DNA of 64,000 nucleotides, taken from contig JBJYXV010000060.1 in assembly GCA_046260155.1 (NCBI GenBank), positions 41,648 through 105,647 of the forward strand, read 5' to 3'. Shown here in pieces: positions 1 through 8,010 of this stretch. The notes beneath the pieces are model-generated. The model was given only the letters and a program-made list of their open reading frames with translations. It was not told where the DNA came from and searched no databases. Origin of the DNA: PFL25 sp046260155. Its GTDB lineage: Bacteria; Chloroflexota; Anaerolineae; Anaerolineales; UBA4823. The position numbers and the translations under genes were made by a program. Within the stretch, counting starts at the first letter, position 1. Each line of letters starts with the position of its first letter.

Positions 1-342
1 GAAGCATCCGGGAAATGCCTGGTGCGGTGGTCCGGCACTGATGAAGAACAAATAAAGCTGGCACAGCAAAATGCCATGCAAATCTCGGCAGGTCATTCAT
101 TCATCATTTTCCTGGGTGATGGCTTCTTCCCAATCAACGTGCTGAATACAGTGAAAATGGTTCCAGAAGTATGCCGGATTTTCTGTGCAACCGCCAACCC
201 AAGCCAGGTGATCATCGCTGAATCAGAACAGGGGCGCGGTATCTTGGGAGTCATTGACGGCGAGAAACCAGTAGGTATTGAAGAGCAAGCAGATATCACC
301 TGGCGCAAGAACTTCCTGCGCCAAATTGGTTATAAATCCTAG
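1..342 (+). CDS. Adenosine-specific kinase family protein (5' partial)
   Basis: The reading frame is open from the first base of the window, so the start lies outside; 113 codons are visible of a family usually near 160 residues. The stretch reading EASGKCLVRWSG, then AGHSF, then INVLNTVKMVPEV, then ATANP and GRGILGVIDG matches the Adenosine_kin (formerly DUF355) family, small proteins known mainly from archaea and some bacteria and reported to bind or phosphorylate adenosine. A GTG at 22 could be mistaken for a start but lies inside the conserved region. The stop is 9 bp before the alcohol dehydrogenase start, so the two may be co-transcribed. The family assignment is firm; the physiological role is inferred only. 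Confidence 0.85.
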   Translation, partial: EASGKCLVRWSGTDEEQIKLAQQNAMQISAGHSFIIFLGDGFFPINVLNTVKMVPEVCRIFCATANPSQVIIAESEQGRGILGVIDGEKPVGIEEQADITWRKNFLRQIGYKS

Positions 343-351
343 CGTGCCGAG

Positions 352-1368
352 ATGAAAACAAATAACAAGATGATTGCTATGGTGCTGGAAAAACCAGGAA
401 CTCCTCTTCAGCTTAAAGAGGTGCCGATCCCTGTATGCAACGCTGACCAGGTATTACTCAAGGTTCATGCCTGTGGCGTATGCCGGACCGATCTGCACAT
501 CCTGGATGGCGAGCTCACTCACCCAAAAATCCCCTTGATCATGGGCCACCAGATTGTAGGTACACTGGTGGAAAAGGGTGACAATGTACAACGTTTCCAG
601 ATAGGAGAACGCATTGGGGTACCCTGGCTTGGCTATACCGATGGAACCTGTAAATTCTGCCAGCGAGGCCAGGAAAATCTTTGTGACAACCCGCTCTTTA
701 CAGGCTACACAATTGACGGTGGTTACAGCCAGTATACCGTCGCCGATCAGCGTTACTGTTTCTCTTTACCAGAAGGTTATTCCGATTTAGAGGTAGCACC
801 TTTACTGTGTGCTGGCTTGATCGGCTACCGCACCTATCGTTTGGCGGGGGAGCATAAGCAGCGGATTGGCATCTATGGGTTTGGGGCTGCCGGCCACATC
901 ACGGCTCAAATCGCCATCCATAATGGACAGCAGGTGTTCGCCTTCACCCGTCCTGGAGATCATCAAGCACAGGATTTCGCTCGCCGCATCGGTGCAGTGT
1001 GGGCAGGCGATTCGACCCAGCTTCCACCTGAGAAGCTGGACGCAGCCTTGATATTTGCACCCGTCGGCCCGCTCATCGTTGAAGCCCTGCGTGCGATCAC
1101 CAAAGGTGGTACAGTGGTCAGCGGAGGCATCCACATGAGTGATATCCCCTCATTCCCCTACCACCTTTTATGGGAAGAGCGCCAGATCCGCTCTGTAGCA
1201 AACTTAACTCGCCAGGATGGGGAAGATTTTCTCACCCTTGCGCCTCAAGTGCCTGTAAAAACCGAGGTAACAACTTATCCCCTTCAGGAGGCTAACCAAG
1301 CTTTGGATGACCTGCGCAGTGGGCAGGTTCAAGGTGCTGCTGTCCTGCTCATCGACCACCAACCTTGA
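352..1368 (+). CDS. Zinc-type alcohol dehydrogenase (MDR superfamily)
   Basis: A 338-residue medium-chain dehydrogenase/reductase, cytosolic, expected to oxidise alcohols or reduce aldehydes with NAD(P). The N-terminal GroES-like domain carries CGVCRTDLH (catalytic Cys44) and the substrate-site His66 in GHQ, where most relatives have GHE. The structural-zinc loop has Cys100, Cys103 and Cys111, but the position of the usual first Cys is Asp97 (YTDGTCKFC). The Rossmann motif GIYGFGAAGH lies near residue 172. Length and domain order are typical of the subfamily related to AdhP and mycobacterial AdhA. The gene lies 9 bp after the adenosine kinase and 16 bp before the DUF2804 gene, suggesting one transcript. 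Substrate is not predictable. Confidence 0.9.
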   Translation: MKTNNKMIAMVLEKPGTPLQLKEVPIPVCNADQVLLKVHACGVCRTDLHILDGELTHPKIPLIMGHQIVGTLVEKGDNVQRFQIGERIGVPWLGYTDGTCKFCQRGQENLCDNPLFTGYTIDGGYSQYTVADQRYCFSLPEGYSDLEVAPLLCAGLIGYRTYRLAGEHKQRIGIYGFGAAGHITAQIAIHNGQQVFAFTRPGDHQAQDFARRIGAVWAGDSTQLPPEKLDAALIFAPVGPLIVEALRAITKGGTVVSGGIHMSDIPSFPYHLLWEERQIRSVANLTRQDGEDFLTLAPQVPVKTEVTTYPLQEANQALDDLRSGQVQGAAVLLIDHQP

Positions 1369-1384
1369 CCACAGGATTCTTCAA

Positions 1385-2419
1385 ATGCAAACCGAGATCA
1401 CAGAACCCGGTCCCTTGCTGCTACCTTCAGGAAAATTAGCCCAAATCGGTTGGGCGCGCCAGCCGCTGCTGGACTGCAACCTTGCCCAGGCAAATTTTTA
1501 CCCGGGTCGTTTGATGCAGTCTTACCGCCTCAAACGCTGGGACTATTACGCAGTTTTTACTCCGCTGCATTTTTTCTCTGCTACCATCGCCGATCTGGGC
1601 TATGCGGGCAACATCTTTGTCTACCTGCTGAATTTCTCCACCGGCGAGCTGCATGAAGAGGGATTCGTGGTTCCACTAAGCAGGGATGTTCAGCTACCCA
1701 GGAACAGCACAGAGGGTGATGCTTCATTCAAAGACCAACATGCAAATTTGTCTTTTCAGCGCGCACCTGGACAACGGGTGATCTCAGTTTCCTGGCCAGA
1801 TTTCAACCAGGGTCGCGGCATCAATGCGGAGATAAAATTAACAACCCACCCTGAGCATGAGTCGATGAATATCGTGATCCCGATCGGAAAGAAACGCTTC
1901 TACTACAACCACAAGATCAACTGCCTGCCTGCGGAAGGATTTCTGCAATATGGTGATCACCTCGAGGAGATCAATCCTGAAGAATGCCTGGGATCGCTGG
2001 ATTGGGGGCGCGGCATCTGGGAATACAGCAGCTTTTGGAACTGGGCCAGCGCTTCTGGCTACTTGCCGGATGGTCGCACCATTGGCTTAAATTTAGGCTC
2101 AGGTTTTGGTGATACCTCCAGAGCTACTGAAAACTGTCTCATCATCAATGGGCATCTCCATAAACTCGACCAGGTTACGTTTAATTACAGCGCACAGGAT
2201 TATTATGCCCCCTGGATATTCACCGATTCGGAGGACCATCTCCAACTGGAGTTCATCCCCTTCAAAGAACGTCTGGCAAAGACCAACCTGCTGGTTATCT
2301 TCAGCGAAGTACACCAGATGTTCGGGTACTTCACTGGTTGGGTTGAAACAGATTCAGGGGAGAGGATCGAGATTGAAAATTTGATCGGCTTCGCGGAAGA
2401 GCACCGTGCACGCTGGTGA
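1385..2419 (+). CDS. DUF2804 family protein
   Basis: A 344-residue protein of the DUF2804 family. The diagnostic C-terminal half is clear: SLDWGRGIWEYSSFWNWAS, then GLNLGSGFGD, a conserved ATENCL and a PWIFTDSEDHLQLEF stretch. There is no signal peptide or membrane segment. I place the start at ATG 1385, since upstream codons of the open frame overlap the dehydrogenase and do not resemble the family; ATG 1385 is 16 bp after its stop. DUF2804 has no established activity; some relatives are annotated near lipid or tocopherol-cyclase-like folds, which I cannot verify from sequence. The three rightward genes at the window start look like one transcription unit. Confidence 0.85.
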   Translation: MQTEITEPGPLLLPSGKLAQIGWARQPLLDCNLAQANFYPGRLMQSYRLKRWDYYAVFTPLHFFSATIADLGYAGNIFVYLLNFSTGELHEEGFVVPLSRDVQLPRNSTEGDASFKDQHANLSFQRAPGQRVISVSWPDFNQGRGINAEIKLTTHPEHESMNIVIPIGKKRFYYNHKINCLPAEGFLQYGDHLEEINPEECLGSLDWGRGIWEYSSFWNWASASGYLPDGRTIGLNLGSGFGDTSRATENCLIINGHLHKLDQVTFNYSAQDYYAPWIFTDSEDHLQLEFIPFKERLAKTNLLVIFSEVHQMFGYFTGWVETDSGERIEIENLIGFAEEHRARW

Positions 2420-2566
2420 TAGAGGCCCAACCAGCTGAACGAGCAGCGAGTGCGTACGCCTGGAATATACAAATCCGAAAGTTAGACTGATATAATCCAT
2501 TGAAATCACCTCCAGCTCCATAATACCTGGGATGTTCACAAAAATTCTGATACGGATACTGCCAAT

Positions 2567-3646
2567 ATGACGCTGATCCTTCGCATCCTTGCCCTGGTAC
2601 TCGGAATACTGTTGGTATTTTTTACTCTATTCTCTGCGATCAGAACGCTGGTTTTGCCAAGAGCAATCCAGGATCGCATCACGAATATTACTTTCACCGT
2701 GGTACGCTGGGTGATGAGTTTCCCCCTGCGCTGGATGGATAATTTTCAATCCCGGGATCGGGTGATGGCTTATTATGCACCCGTTGCCCTTCTCACACTG
2801 CTGCCAGTCTGGCTCTTATTGGTTTCCCTTGGTTACTCTAGTATTTTCTGGGGTTTGGGTGTAGTTGGGTGGCATGAGTCCTTCCTGCTCAGTGGCTCCT
2901 CACTGCTGACTCTTGGATTTGCCCGGGCAGATACATTCATCGAGCTCAACCTGGTCTTTTCCGCCGCCACAATAGGATTGCTATTAATCGCACTGCTGAT
3001 CGCATATTTACCCACCATGTATGCAGCTTTTCAGCGCCGCGAATCTGCTGTCGCCATGCTGGAGGTTCGTGCCGGCAATCCACCTTCAGCAGTCGAGATG
3101 CTGCTGCGCTTCAACCGCATCCATGGACTACACCAGCTGCATGACACCTGGCAGGACTGGGAAAATTGGTTCATCGATATCCAGGAAAGCCATACCTCCT
3201 TATCCATGCTGGTTTTTTTTCGCTCTCCCCAATCAAGACATTCCTGGGTGACAGCCTCCGGTGCAGTCCTGGACGCGGCAGCTTTGACTCTTTCTACCCT
3301 GGATATTCCGCATGACTTCCAGGCTGATCTCTGCCTGCGGGCGGGATACCTGGCATTACGCAATATCGGGGATTTCTTCAATGTCTCATACAATCCAAAT
3401 CCACATGCAGGTGATCCGATCAGCATCACTCGTGAAGAATTTGACCAGGCATATGACCAGCTGTCTGCACAGGACCTGCCCGTAAAATTTAACCGCGACC
3501 AGGCTTGGCGCGATTATGCTGGTTGGCGAGTCAACTATGATCAGGTACTGCTTGCCCTGGCAGAATTAACCATGGCTCCGGAAGCACCCTGGTCCAGTGA
3601 CCGGCGCTTGGAACAAGAATCTGATCAATTTATTCGGATTGAATAA
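2567..3646 (+). CDS. Membrane protein with channel-like pore segment
   Basis: A 359-residue protein. Residues 5-30 form one membrane helix, residues about 70-95 another, followed by a short re-entrant-like stretch SGSSLLTLGFA (about 110-120) and a further helix (about 127-150). This helix-pore loop-helix order with a TLGFA core resembles two-helix ion channels, whose selectivity filter is normally TxGYG; here the filter is degenerate, so potassium selectivity is not supported. The C-terminal 200 residues are soluble and unassigned. It is followed 24 bp later by a lipoprotein gene on the same strand. Calling it an ion-channel relative is an inference; membrane location is well supported. Confidence 0.7.
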   Translation: MTLILRILALVLGILLVFFTLFSAIRTLVLPRAIQDRITNITFTVVRWVMSFPLRWMDNFQSRDRVMAYYAPVALLTLLPVWLLLVSLGYSSIFWGLGVVGWHESFLLSGSSLLTLGFARADTFIELNLVFSAATIGLLLIALLIAYLPTMYAAFQRRESAVAMLEVRAGNPPSAVEMLLRFNRIHGLHQLHDTWQDWENWFIDIQESHTSLSMLVFFRSPQSRHSWVTASGAVLDAAALTLSTLDIPHDFQADLCLRAGYLALRNIGDFFNVSYNPNPHAGDPISITREEFDQAYDQLSAQDLPVKFNRDQAWRDYAGWRVNYDQVLLALAELTMAPEAPWSSDRRLEQESDQFIRIE

Positions 3647-3670
3647 GTTGAGGTCACCAGGTAATGACCA

Positions 3671-4090
3671 ATGAAGACTGTGCTCAAGAAAAATGTTACC
3701 CAGCTACTATCCATTATCACCTTCACAGCAACGGTGATCTTCCTGGTTGCCTGTACGGGTAATGGCAGCAGCACTCCCAGCCTTGATGAAGAATCTGGAA
3801 CTGACCTCAATCTCGATCAGGTATACGATCAGATTCATGATGGCGCCCGGCTGTTCTTGAGCTACCAACCTGATGATAACTCTTTTATCGGGTTTATTGA
3901 AAACACCACCGATGGCACTTTGGAAAGGGTCCAGGTTATCGTCCTGCTGTCCAATGGTGTGCAGCTGGGACCGACTGAACCTGCTGATCTCGCTCCAAAC
4001 GAACGCAGAGATGTTAAACTGTCAGCCAAGAACATTGTGTTTTCTGGTTGGATCGCTGAATCCAAAGTTGGGGAAAGTTTAGGTGGTTAG
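3671..4090 (+). CDS. Small putative lipoprotein
   Basis: A 139-residue protein with a basic N-terminus (MKTVLKKN), a hydrophobic stretch and a lipobox-like FLVACTG with Cys28, so it is probably exported and lipid-anchored. After a Ser/Gly/Asp-rich linker the mature part (about residues 50-135) is predicted beta-rich, with FIGFIENTTDG and later NERRDVKLSAK, as in small immunoglobulin-like extracellular modules. No enzyme motif is visible. It follows the channel-like membrane protein by 24 bp and may be its partner, which is inference from position only. The next gene is convergent. Confidence 0.7.
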   Translation: MKTVLKKNVTQLLSIITFTATVIFLVACTGNGSSTPSLDEESGTDLNLDQVYDQIHDGARLFLSYQPDDNSFIGFIENTTDGTLERVQVIVLLSNGVQLGPTEPADLAPNERRDVKLSAKNIVFSGWIAESKVGESLGG

Positions 4091-4134
4091 AATAGATACA
4101 ATATTACGCAGGATTAACGTCGAAATTCCGGATT

Positions 4135-4902
4135 CTAATTTACCTTGATCTTGGCAACCGAGTCAACTACATAAGTAGGGATATATGAAAATCGCTCGAT
4201 CTGCTCAGGTTTCGTGACCCCTGTAAGGACCAGGATCGAGTCCATCCCATTCTGAACCCCACCAATGATATCCGTATCCATGCGATCTCCAATGATGATC
4301 GTCTCCTCGGAATGCACCCCGAGATAATTCAGCGCGGTCCGCACCATTAACGGGTTAGGTTTACCAACGAAAAATGGGCTGACCCCAGTCGCTTTTTCGA
4401 TCATCGCTGCAACAGCGCCGCAGGCTGGTACGATCCCCATCGCTGTCGGACCTGATGGGTCCGGGTTGGTAGCGACGAAGCGCGCCCCATCGCTGATCAG
4501 CCGGATACCTTTTGTCAGGTTTTCCAGGCTGAAAGCACTCGTCTCCCCAAGGACAACATAATCAGGATCATGTTCAGTGATAATATAACCAGCCTCGTGC
4601 ATGGCAGATGTTAAACCGCTCTCACCGATCACATACGCAGTTCCATTTGGACGCTGTTTTTGTAAAAACTGGGCAGTTGCCATTGCCGAGGTGAAGATCA
4701 ACTCCGGCGGGATATCCAATCCCATCTGCTTCAGATTGTGAGCCAGATCCTTTGCGGTGTAGATCGGGTTGTTGGTCAGGACCAGGTATTTCCCCTGGCT
4801 TTCATTCAACCGCTTGACAAATTGAGCCGCCCCGGGAATTACTAAAGCCCCGCTGATTAGCACCCCATCCATATCAATCAAATAATTTTTATTTTTTTCC
4901 AT
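4135..4902 (-). CDS. HAD-superfamily IIA phosphatase, NagD-like
   Basis: A 255-residue cytosolic phosphatase of the NagD/PNPase-like HAD group. The catalytic motif IDMDGV places Asp10 (nucleophile) and Asp12 (acid/base); motif II is LVLTNNP, the motif III lysine lies in GKPNP, and motif IV IGDRMDTDI provides the magnesium ligands. The C2 cap between motifs II and III is of normal size. Members dephosphorylate nucleotides, sugar phosphates or other small phosphates; NagD itself is linked to amino-sugar operons in enterobacteria, but this gene lies far from the amino-sugar operon of this window. The start is ATG 4902. It lies about 105 bp downstream of the MutS-like gene on the same strand. Confidence 0.9.
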   Translation of the reverse strand: MEKNKNYLIDMDGVLISGALVIPGAAQFVKRLNESQGKYLVLTNNPIYTAKDLAHNLKQMGLDIPPELIFTSAMATAQFLQKQRPNGTAYVIGESGLTSAMHEAGYIITEHDPDYVVLGETSAFSLENLTKGIRLISDGARFVATNPDPSGPTAMGIVPACGAVAAMIEKATGVSPFFVGKPNPLMVRTALNYLGVHSEETIIIGDRMDTDIIGGVQNGMDSILVLTGVTKPEQIERFSYIPTYVVDSVAKIKVN

Positions 4903-5007
4903 GGTAACCCTCTCGGGGACAATTACTTTATCCGCTTATTTTTTCCACCCGCGATTATACTCGAACCCTACTTTATTCACGAATTCTCCAGTTTACTGGA
5001 ATAATTA

Positions 5008-6885
5008 TTAAGCTGCCCCATCCTCCAGAGTATCCACCTCTACCGGTAATCCCTCCAGCTGCATAATCTGGAGAGCATTCGTAGTCTTACTCGGTCCAGG
5101 ACGCAACCGGTAATCAAAACTCATCCGCCCCCCGGCGATCTGCTCTTCGAAATGATAATTAGTGACATTGGGTACCTGGTCTGCAATGCTGACCAGCTCC
5201 AGGTCATGGGTCGAGATCAAACCGGTACCATGGCCACCAACCAGCATTTTTACATAAGATCGGCCACCAATTTGCCGCTCCCGGTTGTTTGTACCCCGAA
5301 ATATTTCATCGATCAAGAAGAATAATGGCAAATCACAATTCATTTTCAGGGCATTGCTCAGTGCTTTCAAGCGGTGTACTTCCGCATAGAAGTAGCTGAT
5401 CCCATCTGCCAGTGAATCGGTCACCTGGATCACGGAGAATAATCTGAACAACCTCGTCGAGAGATTCTCCGCATCCACCGCTGCCCCTGCATACGCCAGA
5501 CTCAAGTTTGTTCCAATCGTGCGCAGGAAAGTGGATTTCCCTGACATATTCGAACCCGTAATGATCACCACTTCACCTAGCTGTTTCAGCGAGAAATCAT
5601 TACAAATTTTCACTTCATCGGGGATTAACGGGTGCCCAATCGATTGGCCAGAAAAACATGCCGCGTCATTGCTGGTGGAAATCTGGGGGAAAGCATAATC
5701 AGGATTCAAATAAGAGAAATTCGCCAGCGAGTTTAACGCTTCCAGTTCGTACCATGCATCCAGCCAGATAGGTAAGACATTCCGCATCTTCAATTTATAT
5801 CGCTGCAGTTGATGAGCAAAAAATACATCCCAGGGTACAAATATATTTATCAGCAGCCAGACAACTGGATTTGCGCTGATGCTCGAAGCGGAGGCGATCA
5901 GAGCAATTTGGCGCAGAAAGCTGGAGGGTCGTCTTCCTGCTCCCCAAAATGGTTCGCACAAGCTGTTTAAACGGCTGCCAGGACGATAGGTGTATTGCTC
6001 AAGGAACACCAATACAGCTTGGAATTTATCAAGTGTTGTTGATAGATAATGAGCCTGAGCAAACACTTCATCCATGCTGCGATAGGTATACAGGTATACT
6101 GCAGCGTAAACAGCTAACGTAATGATCCAGATTGCTGGAATAACCTTCAATGTGAACAGGATAAAGAAGCCGATATTCGCTGCCGCCAGAACACATAAAA
6201 TAATCAACAATGGCAGTAAAGATTTTGGTTCGACCTTGTTATGCAACCACTCCACCAACTGCTCACCATCCCAAGCTTCGTCATCTCCAACAGACACCAG
6301 GTTGCTGCTCAGAACCAGGCGGCTGCGAAATCCTGCCAGGGTGCGCATCTCTTTTACCGCAGCCTGCCTGGAATTTACCGCATCCAGATCAGGTTCTGTT
6401 TCCAATAACCAATCTTGAAGGCGAGAACTGCCCCCCACCGAGATGCTGGTGTTCAGCAGCTGGTGAAGAGAATGAGGACCGGTCAAATTCAAGTCGCTTG
6501 CATAAGGATGCTGTTCGCTGACCGGAATCAATGGTGCCTTTGGGATTTTCTCCCAATCTAATTGCATGCGTGCCAGCTGGTTGAAAAAATAACTTTTCGA
6601 TAAATTAAATCGTAATATGCTGCGTTTTACCCGCCGGTTCAGGAAAACTACAAATGAAAAAATGGCCAGGAATAGCAGGACCACCCCAATGAGCAAATTC
6701 GATTGCCTATATTGATAAGCAATGAAAAATCCCACCGCCCCCGTAAGCAGTACGACAAGTCGAATCCAGAAGTAACGCTGGTCAAGCTGCTCAAGATTCT
6801 TGATCTCTATCGCCAGGCGTTTAACATGCCTATCCAGTACATTGAGCCTGGCTTGCTTTCTGAATTCAACCATATTTCGAAACAT
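5008..6885 (-). CDS. MutS-like ATPase with transmembrane segments
   Basis: A 625-residue protein with the MutS-type ATPase domain at the C-terminus: Walker A GSNMSGKSTFL near residue 445, Walker B FFLIDEIFRGTNNRER, and a following STHD switch. The N-terminal mismatch-binding domain of MutS and the Smr nuclease domain of MutS2 are absent. Instead, hydrophobic segments occur near residues 43-60 and 64-85 and again around 225-270, so the protein is probably membrane-anchored with the ATPase in the cytoplasm. Such membrane MutS-family proteins are known from Bacteroidota and other phyla but have no agreed role; classical mismatch repair is unlikely. Start ATG 6885 gives the full hydrophobic N-terminus. 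Confidence 0.85.
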   Translation of the reverse strand: MFRNMVEFRKQARLNVLDRHVKRLAIEIKNLEQLDQRYFWIRLVVLLTGAVGFFIAYQYRQSNLLIGVVLLFLAIFSFVVFLNRRVKRSILRFNLSKSYFFNQLARMQLDWEKIPKAPLIPVSEQHPYASDLNLTGPHSLHQLLNTSISVGGSSRLQDWLLETEPDLDAVNSRQAAVKEMRTLAGFRSRLVLSSNLVSVGDDEAWDGEQLVEWLHNKVEPKSLLPLLIILCVLAAANIGFFILFTLKVIPAIWIITLAVYAAVYLYTYRSMDEVFAQAHYLSTTLDKFQAVLVFLEQYTYRPGSRLNSLCEPFWGAGRRPSSFLRQIALIASASSISANPVVWLLINIFVPWDVFFAHQLQRYKLKMRNVLPIWLDAWYELEALNSLANFSYLNPDYAFPQISTSNDAACFSGQSIGHPLIPDEVKICNDFSLKQLGEVVIITGSNMSGKSTFLRTIGTNLSLAYAGAAVDAENLSTRLFRLFSVIQVTDSLADGISYFYAEVHRLKALSNALKMNCDLPLFFLIDEIFRGTNNRERQIGGRSYVKMLVGGHGTGLISTHDLELVSIADQVPNVTNYHFEEQIAGGRMSFDYRLRPGPSKTTNALQIMQLEGLPVEVDTLEDGAA

Positions 6886-7102
6886 CTCTCCGCGTAATAT
6901 CTACCATGCCGTTCGTGAGCTTACCCTATTTACCTGAACATGGCAACCTTCTGCAAATTTCGCCGGCAATGTGGAACTTGGCACAATTGCACATGATTTT
7001 CAAACCTTAAATCTATTTTCTGGTGTTGGCGGGAATCTATCAACTATTGATTGAATCGAGTATGATAAAGGCCTGAGCGTCATGTTATTTACAAGGTAAT
7101 CC

Positions 7103-7807
7103 ATGGCATCGGAATGTATATTGATTGTAGAAGATGAAAGGGCTGTAGCGCGAGGCCTCCAATTCGCGCTCCAGTCAGAAGGTTTCGAGGTCCTGTGTGC
7201 AGAAACTGGGCAGTTAGCCATCGATCTGGCTAAAACCCGAAATCCAAGCCTGATCCTGCTCGATCTTCGACTCCCTGACATCAGCGGTTTTGATGTCTGC
7301 AGACAACTTCGAAAAGATGGTCTACGCCAGCCAATCCTGATGCTCACTGCCCTTGATGATCCGATTGATAAAGTACTTGGCCTGGAGCTGGGGGCTGACG
7401 ATTATGTAGTAAAACCTTATAATCTGAGAGAGCTGATCGCCCGCATCCGGTCACTGCTGAGGCGTGCCTACGGAGAGTTATCTGAAGTCTCGCAAGGGCA
7501 GGTCATCACATTCGGAGAAATTATCCTGGACCTGGAACAGCTGCGCGTGACCCGCTTGGGTCAAACAGTTTACCTGACTCCAACTGAATTCCGCCTCTTG
7601 CGATATCTGGTTACTCATCCAGACAAGCCTATTAATCGGGATACATTGATCGAAGCGGTGTGGGGGTATGACAGTGATGCGAGCAGCGATCGAATGGTTG
7701 ATGTTCACATTCGCCATCTTCGCCAAAAGCTGGAAGCAAGTCCATCTGACCCACAATGGCTGCTGACAGTGCGTGGTATTGGTTACAAATTTCAATCTCC
7801 GCATTGA
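7103..7807 (+). CDS. OmpR/PhoB-family response regulator
   Basis: A 234-residue cytosolic transcription factor. The receiver domain (residues 4-118) has the acidic pair in VEDERA, the phospho-acceptor Asp in LLDLRLPD, the conserved Thr in LMLTALDD and Lys in VVKPYN. The C-terminal winged helix (about 135-232) has the expected PTEFRLLRYLVTHPDKPI and VDVHIRHLRQKLE. It is followed on the same strand by a triple-PDZ protein and a histidine kinase, an arrangement implying one phosphorelay. Direct repeats of the kind bound by this family lie immediately after its stop, ahead of the PDZ gene, so it may activate that operon. Confidence 0.95.
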   Translation: MASECILIVEDERAVARGLQFALQSEGFEVLCAETGQLAIDLAKTRNPSLILLDLRLPDISGFDVCRQLRKDGLRQPILMLTALDDPIDKVLGLELGADDYVVKPYNLRELIARIRSLLRRAYGELSEVSQGQVITFGEIILDLEQLRVTRLGQTVYLTPTEFRLLRYLVTHPDKPINRDTLIEAVWGYDSDASSDRMVDVHIRHLRQKLEASPSDPQWLLTVRGIGYKFQSPH

Positions 7808-7821
7808 GAATTGTTACGATA

Positions 7822-7866
7822 CCTTAACCAAACCTCAAACGAAACCTAACACCAGCTATATATAAT
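7822..7866 (+). promoter_or_regulatory. Candidate response-regulator site and -10 element
   Basis: Three similar blocks starting ACCTTAACC, ACCTCAAAC and ACCTAAC begin near 7821, 7832 and 7844, that is 11-12 bp apart, one helical turn. They are followed by TATATATAAT, giving a -10 TATAAT at 7861-7866, with the repeats overlapping the expected -35 position, where no good -35 hexamer is present. This is the layout of promoters activated by PhoB/OmpR-type regulators. The PDZ gene start is 145 bp downstream. Seen: repeats and -10. Inferred: binding by the adjacent regulator. Confidence 0.4.
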
Positions 7867-8010
7867 TTGAAGTGAACTTCTAAGATTGATCCAGGACATC
7901 ATTCCTGGTCATAAATTATTTAACCCAAGCCTATTCAAGCTGCAAGCAATTCCTGTAGTGGAGCTTGTTCAAATATATAAAATACCCCTTATTTTCAGGA
8001 GAGATAAGCA

